A stretch of DNA of 64,000 bases, from NCBI RefSeq assembly GCF_008693385.1, contig NZ_CP044065.1:3410001-3474000 (forward strand), in the 5' to 3' direction. Below, piece after piece: positions 1-7,542 of this stretch (position 1 is the first letter of the stretch; each line of letters opens with the position of its first letter). Origin of the DNA: Cupriavidus pauculus (GTDB lineage: Bacteria; Pseudomonadota; Gammaproteobacteria; Burkholderiales; Burkholderiaceae). Below the pieces are notes generated by a model. The model made no database searches and was not told the DNA's origin. It saw only the letters and a list, made by a program, of their open reading frames with translations. Made by a program: the position numbers and the translations under genes.

Positions 1-680
1 TCGAGGTGCATATCGAGCAGGGTCCCGTGCTGCTGAACGAAGGGTTGCCGGTCGGCGTGGTGACGGCGATCTCGGGCGCCTCGCGCTTTCTCGTGGAACT
101 CGAAGGGCTGGCCGGCCATGCCGGCACCGTGCCGATGGATATGCGCCGCGACGCCGCGATGGCGGCCGCCGAGATCGGGCTGTATATCGAGCGCCGCTGT
201 GGCGGCAAGCCGGGCCTCGTCGGCACTGTCGGCCAGTTCAACGTGCCCAACGGCGCCACCAACGTGGTGCCGGGCAAGGCCGTGTTCTCCATCGATATCC
301 GCGCCGGCGACGACGCCGAGCGCGAAGCCGCCGTCAACGACGTGCTGGCCGAGATCGAGCGCATCTGCGCGCGCCGCAACGTGCGCGCCGCGCAGGTACG
401 CAAGACCCACGAGGCGGCCAGCGTGCCGTGCGCGCCGTGGCTGCAGGACCAGTGGGCCGCCGCGATCGCGCGCACGGGCGCGCCGGTCCGGCACCTGCCT
501 TCCGGCGCGGGCCACGACGCCATGGCCATCGCCGCGCTGACGGACGTGGCGATGCTGTTCGTGCGTTGCGGCAACGGCGGCATCAGCCATCACCCCACCG
601 AAATCATGACCGCCGGCGACGCCGAGGTGGCCGCGAACGTGTTCAGCACGTTCGTCGAGCACTTCCAGCCCCGGCAATAA
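1..680 (+). CDS. M20-family amidohydrolase (allantoate / N-carbamoyl-amino-acid hydrolase type), C-terminal part
   Basis: The reading frame is open at the window edge, so the N-terminal half with the first metal ligands is missing. The visible part begins with EVHIEQGPVL, the metal-site glutamate/histidine motif typical of allantoate amidohydrolase and N-carbamoyl-L-amino acid hydrolase. It continues through the small dimerisation domain (GLAGHAGTVPMDMRRDA, then GQFNVPNGATNVVPG) and ends with the second catalytic lobe (LPSGAGHDAMAIA and GISHHPTEIM, which supplies a late metal histidine). Enzymes of this group remove ammonia or a carbamoyl group from ureido compounds in the cytoplasm, in purine or pyrimidine catabolism. 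The substrate cannot be decided here. The next gene, 36 bp downstream, is a second M20 enzyme, so the two are probably cotranscribed. Confidence 0.85.
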   Translation, partial: EVHIEQGPVLLNEGLPVGVVTAISGASRFLVELEGLAGHAGTVPMDMRRDAAMAAAEIGLYIERRCGGKPGLVGTVGQFNVPNGATNVVPGKAVFSIDIRAGDDAEREAAVNDVLAEIERICARRNVRAAQVRKTHEAASVPCAPWLQDQWAAAIARTGAPVRHLPSGAGHDAMAIAALTDVAMLFVRCGNGGISHHPTEIMTAGDAEVAANVFSTFVEHFQPRQ

Positions 681-716
681 GCGATTGCTACCTACATAGA
701 GACACAGGGCCAAGAC

Positions 717-1985
717 ATGACCGCACGCGACAACATGAATCCCACCGACACCACGCTCGTCCAGTTCATCGACACGCAGCGCCCGGCGCAGGAAGCCTTC
801 CTCGCCGAGCTCGTGAAGGTGCCGTCGGACAACCCGTCCGGCGACTGCGCGGCGCATGGCCAGCGCGCCCGCGCGCTGCTCGAGCAGCTCGGCTTTACGG
901 TCGAGGCGCACAAGGTGCCCGAGGACAAGGTGCGCGCGGCCGGCATGATCAGCGCCACCAACCTGATCGTGCGCAAGCAGTTCGGCACGGGCGGCCCGAC
1001 CATCGCCATGAACGCGCATGGCGACGTGGTGCCGCCGGGACTGGGCTGGACGCGCGATCCGTACGGCGCGGAGATCGGCGACAGCGAGCATGGTCCGGTC
1101 ATGTACGGACGCGGTGTTGCGGTCTCGAAGTCGGATTTCGCGACGTACACGTACGCCACGCTCGCGCTGATGGAAGCGGAAAAGCAGGGCGCGCGCCTCA
1201 ACGGCACGGTCGAGCTCCAGTTCACGTACGACGAGGAGACCGGTGGCGATATCGGCCCCAGGCTGCTGCTCGACGAAAATCTGACCAGGCCCGACTACGC
1301 GATTTCGGCGGGCTTCTCGTACGGCATCACCTCGGCGCATAACGGCTGCCTGCACGTGGAAGTCACGGTCAAGGGCAAGCAGGGCCACGCGGCCATGCCC
1401 CATACGGGGGTGGACGCGATCGAAGCCGCCACGCATATCCTGCAGGCGATCTACGGCCTGCGCGCGCAACTGGCCATGCGCAAGTCGAAGGTGCCGGGCA
1501 TCGACCACGCGACGCTCAATGTCGGCCTGATCAAGGGCGGCATCAACACGAACGTGGTGCCGGACCTCGTGACGTTCCGCGTCGACCGCCGCATGATCCC
1601 CGAGGAGATCGGGTTCGATGCCGAGGGCGAACTGCGCGCGGTGGTGGAGAAGGCCGCGGCGGAGCGCCCGGGCATCGAGGTGAAGGTCGAACGCATCATC
1701 CTCGCCGAACCGCTGTCCGAGCTGCCGGGTGTGGAAAAGCTGATCGGCGCGCTGAAGTCGCGCGCGGAGGCGGTGTTCGGCGTGGAGATTCCCGTCCACG
1801 GCGTGCCGCTGTACACGGACGCCCGCCACTACACGAGCCGTGGCATCCCGACGGTGCTGTACGGCGCCGGCCCCCGCACGCTGATGGAGGCGCGCGGCCA
1901 CAACTCGGACGAGAACCTGCGCCTGAACGACCTGAACCGCGCAACGAAGGTGGTGGCACTGGCGCTGGCGGACCTGATGGCCTGA
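717..1985 (+). CDS. M20-family metallopeptidase (ArgE/DapE/CPG2-like)
   Basis: A 422-residue cytoplasmic zinc hydrolase of the ArgE/DapE/carboxypeptidase G2 group. The first metal motif is MNAHGDVVPPG near residue 100, the catalytic glutamates are in TYDEETGGDIGP near 180, and a later stretch VPLYTDARHYTSRGIP precedes a terminal histidine region (ARGHNSDENL). The dimerisation domain has the expected KGKQGHAAMPHTGVDA signature near residue 220. The first ATG follows a weak ribosome site; an alternative start lies six codons later (MNPTD). Family enzymes cleave N-acyl or peptide bonds of amino-acid derivatives. Position directly after another amidohydrolase suggests a shared nitrogen-scavenging pathway, but the substrate is unknown. 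Confidence 0.85.
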   Translation: MTARDNMNPTDTTLVQFIDTQRPAQEAFLAELVKVPSDNPSGDCAAHGQRARALLEQLGFTVEAHKVPEDKVRAAGMISATNLIVRKQFGTGGPTIAMNAHGDVVPPGLGWTRDPYGAEIGDSEHGPVMYGRGVAVSKSDFATYTYATLALMEAEKQGARLNGTVELQFTYDEETGGDIGPRLLLDENLTRPDYAISAGFSYGITSAHNGCLHVEVTVKGKQGHAAMPHTGVDAIEAATHILQAIYGLRAQLAMRKSKVPGIDHATLNVGLIKGGINTNVVPDLVTFRVDRRMIPEEIGFDAEGELRAVVEKAAAERPGIEVKVERIILAEPLSELPGVEKLIGALKSRAEAVFGVEIPVHGVPLYTDARHYTSRGIPTVLYGAGPRTLMEARGHNSDENLRLNDLNRATKVVALALADLMA

Positions 1986-2064
1986 TCACCCACCTGGCGG
2001 GCGGGAGCGGGGGCTGCGCCCCAGGCGCTATAGTCGCGGTTATTCCCAATCGCAGAGGCCCGCC

Positions 2065-2424
2065 ATGATCACGATCTACCACAACCCCCGCTGCTCGAAA
2101 TCGCGCGAAACGCTCGCCCTGGTCGAAGCCGCCGGCGAGCGGCTGGGCGAGCCCGTGGAGATCGTGGAATACCTGAAGCAGCCGCCCACCGTGTCCACGC
2201 TGCGCCAGCTGCACGCCATGCTCGGCGTCCCGGTGCGCGACATGCTGCGCGACGGCGAGGCCGTCTACAAGGAGCTCGACCTCGCCGACGAAGGTCTGAC
2301 CGACGCCGAGCTGCTCGAAGCCGTGGCCGACCACCCGATCCTGCTGCAGCGGCCCGTCGTGGTGCGCAACCGCCGCGCCATCATCGGCCGCCCGCCCGAG
2401 AACGTGAACCCGCTGTTCGACTGA
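2065..2424 (+). CDS. arsC: ArsC-family (glutaredoxin-dependent) arsenate reductase-like protein
   Basis: A 119-residue protein with the ArsC/Spx thioredoxin-like fold. It starts MITIYHNPRCSKSRETL, containing the catalytic CX3R-like site (Cys10 in NPRCSKSR). It retains the family segment RDGEAVYKELDL and the C-terminal HPILLQRPVVVRNRRAIIGRPPE, whose arginines bind oxyanion in arsenate reductases. Length is normal for the family. ArsC reduces arsenate to arsenite using glutaredoxin. No arsR, arsB or acr3 gene is nearby, so this may instead be a housekeeping YfgD-type paralog. It is a single-gene unit ending in a strong hairpin. Confidence 0.85.
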   Translation: MITIYHNPRCSKSRETLALVEAAGERLGEPVEIVEYLKQPPTVSTLRQLHAMLGVPVRDMLRDGEAVYKELDLADEGLTDAELLEAVADHPILLQRPVVVRNRRAIIGRPPENVNPLFD

Positions 2425-2437
2425 CGCCGAAAACAAA

Positions 2438-2466
2438 CCGGCCCCCGACGCAATGTCGGGGGCCGG
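2438..2466. terminator. 12-bp perfect hairpin between convergent genes
   Basis: CCGGCCCCCGAC and GTCGGGGGCCGG form a perfect 12-bp stem around the loop GCAAT, 13 bp after the arsC stop. On the plus strand no T-run follows. On the minus strand it is followed by TTTGTTTTC, so it fits best as an intrinsic terminator for the small membrane-protein gene coming from the right, and probably stops arsC transcripts as well. Confidence 0.75.
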
Positions 2467-2505
2467 CCGGTCAGGCTAGGGGGATCGCTTCAGGCGGGGT
2501 TGTCG

Positions 2506-2754
2506 TTATTGAACACCCAACCAGTGCATGGCCTCCTGACCGAAAGCGATCCCTGCCATCACAACCAGCAGTACGACCAGCGTGACGGTGCTTACGTAAA
2601 GCGTCGCCTTGGCGATCTCCGCATCTTCCTCGGCCCAGTGAGACCGGGAGAAGGAGCTGTGGGCGTTGTGCGTCGAAGATCGATCGTGGTTCCAGTGCGG
2701 CCAGTGAATCCGGGCCGTCCAATCCTTGAAGTGGGTTTCGGGATGGAATCGCAT
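2506..2754 (-). CDS. small single-span membrane protein, function unknown
   Basis: An 82-residue protein. I chose the start at 2754 because an exact ribosome site (AAGGAGGT, 2762-2769) sits seven bases upstream; longer versions of the frame read into non-coding-looking sequence. The N-terminal half is soluble and rich in His, Trp and Ser (MRFHPETHFKDWTARIHWPH, then HNAHSSFSRSHWAEED). A single hydrophobic helix follows near residues 54-74 (LYVSTVTLVVLLVVMAGIAFG), with a short tail EAMHWLGVQ. No enzyme motif is seen. An AT-rich element TATAGT lies about 55 bp upstream as a possible -10 box. I do not recognise the family; it could be a small bioenergetic or stress membrane subunit, but that is only a guess. 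Confidence 0.65.
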   Translation of the reverse strand: MRFHPETHFKDWTARIHWPHWNHDRSSTHNAHSSFSRSHWAEEDAEIAKATLYVSTVTLVVLLVVMAGIAFGQEAMHWLGVQ

Positions 2755-2863
2755 GATCAACACCTCCTTGGGCATCGTGGCCCAGGTCGCCATCGGCACA
2801 CTTCTACTATAGGCCGGCGCGCGTGAAATGTGGCCTCGGCCCACCGTGAGAAGCGTGGGGCAG

Positions 2864-3529
2864 CTAACCCCGAGGCGATGGAGGTGACTGCTCGCTTTCG
2901 GCAGAATCGGTGTCTGGCAATGGTTCGGCGATAGCAGCGCGCTGCGCTTCACGCTCGCGTAGCACGGCCAGCATGTTGCAGAAAAGCGCACCCTGCTCGA
3001 GCGCGTCGTCGATTGCAACGTGCGTATGAGGCAACGGATCCTTCCAGTGGTCCGGCAGCGCGGGTTTGACGGTCTTGCGGTAGGGCAATCCCGTCAGCGC
3101 GAACCCCAGCGTCTTGATGTCCAGCGCGGCCCAGCCGAACGGCGAGCGGCCCGCAAAGCGCATCATGTACCAGAACATCCACGTGAAATCGAATCCGGCC
3201 GGAAACGCGACGAAGACGGGCTTGCCGGGCAGCGCCTCGACCCATTCGACATAGCGCACGATCGCCTCTTCGGGCCGCTGGAGGTCGCGCCGGCAGGCGG
3301 CCCAGGCCTCGGGCTGGGTTTCCCACCACTTCATCTGCACGGGATGGCCGCTCGCGCCCTGCAGCGTCTCGAGGTTGGCCGAGAACGTGCCGACCACGGT
3401 CTTGTCGGCCAGCATCGCGGCCGAAGCGAACGACAGCATCGAATGCGGGCCGGGAATCGGTCCGTCGGCCTCGATATCGGTGCTGACGTAGATTTCCGGA
3501 CGGGTATCGGGTGCCTGTCGTTTCGCCAT
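2864..3529 (-). CDS. DEDDh-type 3'-5' exonuclease-like protein
   Basis: A 221-residue cytoplasmic protein. Three exonuclease motifs can be read: [12 protein letters not shown] near residue 16 (Exo I, acidic pair D and E), [12 protein letters not shown] near 110 (Exo II aspartate), and [11 protein letters not shown] near 180 (Exo III with the general-base histidine and aspartate). This is the DEDDh pattern of DnaQ/RNase T-like nucleases. The spacing and the Trp-rich segment [10 protein letters not shown] match stand-alone proteobacterial exonucleases rather than DnaQ. The C-terminus is a low-complexity acidic/proline tail. The stop of the metallo-hydrolase gene upstream on the same strand lies 3 bp away, so the two genes form an operon. 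Whether it acts on DNA or RNA is not decidable. Confidence 0.75.
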   Translation of the reverse strand: MAKRQAPDTRPEIYVSTDIEADGPIPGPHSMLSFASAAMLADKTVVGTFSANLETLQGASGHPVQMKWWETQPEAWAACRRDLQRPEEAIVRYVEWVEALPGKPVFVAFPAGFDFTWMFWYMMRFAGRSPFGWAALDIKTLGFALTGLPYRKTVKPALPDHWKDPLPHTHVAIDDALEQGALFCNMLAVLREREAQRAAIAEPLPDTDSAESEQSPPSPRG

Positions 3530-3532
3530 GGG

Positions 3533-4183
3533 TCAGTCTACCCCCACCACGTGGTCGGCGACAAAAGGATTGCTCCGGCGCTCCTCGCCGAACGTGGAGA
3601 CCGGCCCGTGGCCGGGCACGAACGTCACGTCCTCGCCCAGCGGCCACAGGCGCGTGCGGATCGAGCGAATCAGGTCCGCATGGTTGCCGCGCGGAAAATC
3701 CGTGCGGCCGATCGACCCGGCGAACAGCACGTCGCCGACGATCGCGAGCCGGTTCCCGCGCGAAAAGAACACCACGTGGCCAGGCGTATGGCCGGGCGTG
3801 TGATAAACCTCGAGGGTTTCGCCGCCGAACGTCACGGTATCGCCATCCTCGAGCCAGCGGTCGGGCTCGAACGCCTCGGCCTGCCCGAACCCGAATCGGC
3901 GGGTCTGGTCGGGCAACTGGTCGATCCAGAAGCGTTCCGCCTGCTGCGGCCCCTCGATCGGAATGCCGAGCTCGCGCGCCAGCGCCGCGGCGCCCGCACA
4001 ATGGTCCACATGCCCGTGTGTCAGAAAGATCTTCTCGAGCGTCACGCCATGTTCGGCCACGGCCGCATGAATGCGGTCGAGGTCACCGCCGGGATCGCAG
4101 ACGGCGGCACGGCCGGTCGCTTCGTCGATCAGCAGCGAGCAGTTTTGCTGGAAGGGCGTGACGGGAATCAGGAGGACTTTCAT
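3533..4183 (-). CDS. MBL-fold metallo-hydrolase, glyoxalase II-like (GloC/YcbL type)
   Basis: A 216-residue metallo-beta-lactamase-fold protein. The zinc motif THGHVDHCAG lies near residue 55, further ligands are in HTPGHTPGHVVF near 132 and in IVGDVLFAGSIGRTD near 148, and the last histidine is in VPGHGPVSTFGEE near 190. Length and the opening MKVLLIPVTPFQQNCSLL match the type II glyoxalase subfamily YcbL/GloC, which hydrolyses S-lactoylglutathione to lactate and glutathione. The classic GloB C-terminal helical domain is absent, as expected for this subfamily. First gene of a two-gene operon with the exonuclease. Confidence 0.85.
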   Translation of the reverse strand: MKVLLIPVTPFQQNCSLLIDEATGRAAVCDPGGDLDRIHAAVAEHGVTLEKIFLTHGHVDHCAGAAALARELGIPIEGPQQAERFWIDQLPDQTRRFGFGQAEAFEPDRWLEDGDTVTFGGETLEVYHTPGHTPGHVVFFSRGNRLAIVGDVLFAGSIGRTDFPRGNHADLIRSIRTRLWPLGEDVTFVPGHGPVSTFGEERRSNPFVADHVVGVD

Positions 4184-4311
4184 GGCGTCTGGCAGGCATC
4201 GGCGCGGTGGCCCGGAGGTGGGCCATTGTAGCCCGCGACGCGCATTCGGACCGACGCGTGGCCCACTATAAGTGCGCCTTACGACACGCGGCTTCGGGGG
4301 AATGTAAATTT

Positions 4312-4342
4312 CCGCAATCCCTTGTCAGGCCAAGGATTGCGG
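4312..4342. promoter_or_regulatory. inverted repeat in the rlpA leader
   Basis: CCGCAATCCCTTG and CAAGGATTGCGG are complementary apart from one bulged G, enclosing TCAGGC. It lies in the 249-bp gap between the divergent metallo-hydrolase and rlpA genes. A second feature, the perfect 12-bp palindrome AGGCTTAAGCCT (4394-4405), follows. Either could be an operator or a transcript hairpin; the sequence alone does not say which. Confidence 0.5.
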
Positions 4343-4432
4343 CGATTTGTGACGCCGATTCAGACGGCTGTCTTAAATTTCGTAACAAAATCAAGGCTTA
4401 AGCCTCGGGGACCCAGTGTTAGACTTCGGGCC

Positions 4433-5251
4433 ATGACCAGTCTAGCCACCATGCGCCCCGGTATTACCGAGGGGGGCCACCGTTTGCTTCACCGTTGCGC
4501 CGTCATCGCGTGCGCGCTGGTGATGGCCGCCTGCGCGACGCCTCCGGGCGGCAGCGACGGCGCGGATGTGGCGGGCTCGCCGGGCACCATCGCCACACCG
4601 GGTACCGCGACGCGCGGTGCCACGAAGGGCGGTATCAAGTCCGCCCAGCAGGGCAAGTCCGACAAGTCTGCAAAGTCCGAAGGCGCCAAGCCCGACGACC
4701 GCGGCAACTGGGACCTGTTCGGGTGGGGCAAGCAGGATCGCGATACGCCCGACAGCGCATCGTCGCTCGAAGGCCTCCGCGCCGACATGGGCACGTTCGA
4801 ACAGCGCGGCATGGCGTCCTGGTACGGCAAGGGCTTCCATGGCCGCAAGACCGCCAATGGCGAGCGCTTCGACATGCGTGCGATGACCGCCGCCCACCCG
4901 TCGCTGCCGCTCGATAGCTGGGTGCTCGTGCGCAACCTGCGCAACGACAAGGTGGCCGTGGTCCGGATCAACGACCGGGGTCCCTATCACGGCAACCGCG
5001 TGCTCGACCTCTCGTACGCGGCCGCCAAGCGCCTGAACTTCGTCGATCACGGCGCCACGCAGGTGGAAATCCGCCGGCTGTCGCGCACCGAGGTGGCGGC
5101 GCTGGGTCCGCAGATCGACGCTGGCAACAACGAGGCCGGCGACGGTACCGGTGCCGACGATCTGAGCCCGCCCGATACCGCGAATACGCTGGTCCCGGCT
5201 GGCAAGAAGAAAGCGGCCGCCAGGGCCAGGACCGTCAAGCGCAAGCATTGA
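4433..5251 (+). CDS. rlpA: septal ring lytic transglycosylase RlpA family lipoprotein
   Basis: A 272-residue secreted lipoprotein when started at the ATG at 4433; an alternative ATG at 4451 would also keep the export signal. The signal helix RCAVIACALVMAAC ends in a lipobox-like sequence with the lipidated Cys near residue 34. A low-complexity Ala/Gly/Lys linker follows. The double-psi beta-barrel catalytic domain spans about residues 120-225: RGMASWYGKGFHGRKTANGE, then NDRGPYHGNRVLDLS. RlpA cleaves peptidoglycan strands lacking stem peptides at the division site or cell pole. A C-terminal SPOR domain, present in E. coli and Pseudomonas RlpA, is not visible; the tail ends in a basic KKKAAARARTVKRKH stretch. 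It is a single gene facing rsmI. Confidence 0.85.
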   Translation: MTSLATMRPGITEGGHRLLHRCAVIACALVMAACATPPGGSDGADVAGSPGTIATPGTATRGATKGGIKSAQQGKSDKSAKSEGAKPDDRGNWDLFGWGKQDRDTPDSASSLEGLRADMGTFEQRGMASWYGKGFHGRKTANGERFDMRAMTAAHPSLPLDSWVLVRNLRNDKVAVVRINDRGPYHGNRVLDLSYAAAKRLNFVDHGATQVEIRRLSRTEVAALGPQIDAGNNEAGDGTGADDLSPPDTANTLVPAGKKKAAARARTVKRKH

Positions 5252-5310
5252 TGTAGTCTTCCAGCCCCGGTGACGGACCGCAAAGATCCTCCTACCGCGC
5301 CCCGCCCCTC

Positions 5311-5332
5311 GATGGCTCCTCCCGGAGCCATC
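5311..5332. terminator. hairpin between convergent rlpA and rsmI
   Basis: GATGGCTCC and GGAGCCATC form a perfect 9-bp stem with loop TCCC, midway between the rlpA stop (5251) and the rsmI stop (5357). No clear T-run follows on either strand, so it is a possible weak bidirectional terminator only. Confidence 0.45.
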
Positions 5333-5356
5333 CCGCAGTCTCCCGCGTCCGCGGAT

Positions 5357-6277
5357 TCAATCCTCCCCGTCCTCTTCCCCTTGCGACTTGCGCGACAGCG
5401 CGAGCCGGTACAGCGCATCGGTCTTGGCCCCGGTAATCGACGCAGCCAGCTTGGCCGCGCGCTTGGCGGGCAGTTCTGGCAACAGCAGATCCAGCACGCG
5501 TACGGCCTGCGGATCCAGCGCGGCATCGGCGTCCTCCGCCTGACCGCGCCGCGCGCCTTCCACCACGATCACGAACTCGCCCTTGCCACGCGTGGCTTCG
5601 GCGGCGAGCCATGCCGGCGCGTCCGCTGCCAACAGGACCGGCGTTTCCTCGAACAGCTTCGTCAGTTCGCGGCCGATCATCAGGCGCCGCGCGGGCAGCG
5701 CGGCCGCCAGCGCGGCCAGCGTCTCGCCGATGCGGTGCGGGGCCTCGTAGATGACCCATGGGTGGGCCAGTCCGGCCAGTCCCGCAACCGCCTCGTCGCG
5801 GGCCTTAGGCTTGCCCGGCAGGAAGCCGACAAACGTGAAACGCCCTTCGCCGTGCTCGAGCATGTCCCCGGCCACCGACAGCGCCGCAACGGCCGCGCTG
5901 GGGCCGGGCAGCGGCACCACGCCATGGCCGGCCGCACGCACGGCCTCCACGAGCCGCGCGCCGGGGTCGGAAATGCCGGGCGTGCCCGCATCGGAAACAT
6001 AGGCGATGCGCTCGCCGGCCGCCAGGCGCGCGACAATGCGGTCGGCCGCCTCGCGCTCGTTGTGCTCGTGCACGGCCAGCAGCGGGCGATGCAGGCCCAC
6101 GCGGGTCAGCAACTGGCCGGTATTGCGCGTGTCCTCGCAGGCGATGGCATCGACCAGCCCCAGCACATGGAGCGCGCGCAGGGACAGGTCCGCGACATTG
6201 CCGATCGGGGTGGCCACCACGTACAGGGTGCCGGGTGGATAGGTCTGGCCTGCGGCCAGCGAGTTCCAGTCAGCCAT
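5357..6277 (-). CDS. rsmI: 16S rRNA (cytidine(1402)-2'-O)-methyltransferase
   Basis: A 306-residue tetrapyrrole-methylase-fold enzyme. The N-terminal signature is PPGTLYVVATPIGNVADLSL, followed by CEDTRNTGQLL near residue 48, the SAM-site glycine segment ISDPGARLVEA near 107, and LPGPSAAVAALS near 127. The middle contains GFLPGKP and EAPHRIGETL. These are the standard RsmI blocks. The enzyme 2'-O-methylates C1402 in the 16S rRNA decoding centre. It diverges from yraN with only 15 bp between start codons, an arrangement conserved in many proteobacteria. Confidence 0.95.
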   Translation of the reverse strand: MADWNSLAAGQTYPPGTLYVVATPIGNVADLSLRALHVLGLVDAIACEDTRNTGQLLTRVGLHRPLLAVHEHNEREAADRIVARLAAGERIAYVSDAGTPGISDPGARLVEAVRAAGHGVVPLPGPSAAVAALSVAGDMLEHGEGRFTFVGFLPGKPKARDEAVAGLAGLAHPWVIYEAPHRIGETLAALAAALPARRLMIGRELTKLFEETPVLLAADAPAWLAAEATRGKGEFVIVVEGARRGQAEDADAALDPQAVRVLDLLLPELPAKRAAKLAASITGAKTDALYRLALSRKSQGEEDGED

Positions 6278-6292
6278 GCTTGAGAACTTCCC

Positions 6293-6670
6293 TTGAATCG
6301 TCCATTCAAAACCACCACGACGCAGACGGGCGCACGGGCGGAAGACCGCGCGCTGGCCTGGCTCGAGGCACGCGCCATGACGCTGGTCGTCCGGAATTAT
6401 CGCTGCAAAGGCGGCGAGATCGACCTGATCATGCGCGCAGCCGACCAGACGCTGGTGTTTGTCGAGGTGCGCGCGCGGCGCGGCCGCGCGTTCGGCGGGG
6501 CGGCGGCCAGCGTCACGACGGCCAAGCAGCGGCGCCTGCTGATCGCTGCGGCGCAGTACCTGCTGACGCTCGATTGCACGCCGCCATGCCGCTTCGACGT
6601 GGTCGCGATGGAAGGCGGGCGCCTCGAATGGCTGCAGAACGCGTTCGATCTCGACGCGGCTGCGTCATAA
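6293..6670 (+). CDS. yraN: YraN / UPF0102 family nuclease-fold protein
   Basis: A 125-residue protein with the UPF0102 core: [13 protein letters not shown], then [13 protein letters not shown] and [14 protein letters not shown], matching the restriction-endonuclease-like fold with E-xD-ExR residues. The best start is a TTG at 6293, since the next ATG (6379) would remove part of the conserved first helix. The divergent rsmI start lies 15 bp away, so the promoters and leaders overlap strongly. Function is unsettled in the family; a role in Holliday-junction or recombination processing has been suggested. It is followed by diaA. Confidence 0.85.
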   Translation: MNRPFKTTTTQTGARAEDRALAWLEARAMTLVVRNYRCKGGEIDLIMRAADQTLVFVEVRARRGRAFGGAAASVTTAKQRRLLIAAAQYLLTLDCTPPCRFDVVAMEGGRLEWLQNAFDLDAAAS

Positions 6671-6730
6671 TGCGGCGGCAACCGTGACACCCGCAGCAAG
6701 CAAGAAGGAAGAAGGAAGGCCCACAGAGCC

Positions 6731-7318
6731 ATGAGCATCGACAGTATCCAGCAGTATTTCCTGGACAGCGCCGACGTCGTGCGGCAGGCCGCGGCGACGA
6801 TGGCGCCCCAGATCGACGCGGCGGTAGAGCGCGCCGTGGCCGCGCTGACGAGCGGCAACAAGATTCTCGCGTGCGGTAACGGCGGTTCGGCCGCCGACGC
6901 GCAGCATTTCGCGGCGGAGCTGATTGGCCGTTTCGAGCGCGAGCGTCCCGGCCTCGCGGCCATCGCGCTGACGACGGACAGTTCCATCCTGACCGCCATC
7001 GGCAACGATTACGATTTTTCGGTCGTGTTCTCGAAGCAGGTGGAAGCGCTCGGCCAGCCCGGCGACGTGCTGCTCGCGCTTTCCACCTCGGGAAATTCGG
7101 CCAACGTCGTCGCCGCGATCGAGGCGGCGCGCCATCGCGAAATGACCGTGATCGCGCTCACGGGCCGCGGCGGTGGGCAGATCGGTACCATGCTGGAGGA
7201 GTTCGATATCCACCTCTGCGTGCCCAGCGACCGGACCGCGCGCGTGCAGGAGGTGCACCGGCTGACGTTGCACTGCCTGTGCGACGGTATCGACGACGCG
7301 CTGCTGGGCGAGGCCTGA
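6731..7318 (+). CDS. diaA: SIS-domain protein, DiaA / phosphoheptose isomerase (GmhA) family
   Basis: A 195-residue single SIS-domain protein. Key blocks are [20 protein letters not shown] near residue 44, [17 protein letters not shown] near 118 (phosphosugar-binding serines), and [19 protein letters not shown] near 165. GmhA makes D-glycero-D-manno-heptose 7-phosphate for LPS; DiaA is its paralog that binds DnaA and promotes timely replication initiation. The order yraN-diaA-dolP matches that in E. coli, which favours DiaA over GmhA. A cluster of DnaA-box-like sequences lies immediately downstream. The start at 6731 follows a purine-rich stretch (AAGAAGGAAGAAGGAAGG). Confidence 0.8.
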   Translation: MSIDSIQQYFLDSADVVRQAAATMAPQIDAAVERAVAALTSGNKILACGNGGSAADAQHFAAELIGRFERERPGLAAIALTTDSSILTAIGNDYDFSVVFSKQVEALGQPGDVLLALSTSGNSANVVAAIEAARHREMTVIALTGRGGGQIGTMLEEFDIHLCVPSDRTARVQEVHRLTLHCLCDGIDDALLGEA

Positions 7319-7380
7319 GGCCGCGAAAAAGTCTTCGCGCCGGCATGGACCGGCAAAGTTATCCCGGGTTGTGCACAGCG

Positions 7381-7499
7381 ATATCCACAGCCCGACGCTC
7401 TTTTCAGCTGGTTGTTCACCCCTTATCCACCGGATATCGACCGGTTATTCACCCGGTTATCGACTGGAAAAGGAGCGGTTATCCACCGGATACCCACAA
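7381..7499 (+). repeat. array of seven DnaA-box-like 9-mers in the diaA-dolP gap
   Basis: Nine-mers resembling TTATNCACA, all in the same orientation, start at 7381 (ATATCCACA), 7412 (TTGTTCACC), 7423 (TTATCCACC), 7445 (TTATTCACC), 7457 (TTATCGACT), 7479 (TTATCCACC) and 7491 (TACCCACAA). Successive spacings are 31, 11, 22, 12, 22 and 12 bp, close to whole helical turns. The 14-mer TTATCCACCGGATA occurs twice (7423 and 7479). No dnaA, dnaN or AT-rich unwinding region is nearby, so a regulatory or DnaA-titration site is more likely than an origin. The boxes deviate from consensus, so binding is an inference. Confidence 0.55.
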
Positions 7500-7542
7500 T
7501 GCAGCATCAACTTCACCGTTATTGCCCCGAGCCAAGGACCGC

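Noticed and set aside
7381..7499. Chromosome replication origin
   Set aside because: DnaA-box-like sequences are present, but no dnaA, dnaN, parAB, gidA or AT-rich unwinding stretch is nearby.
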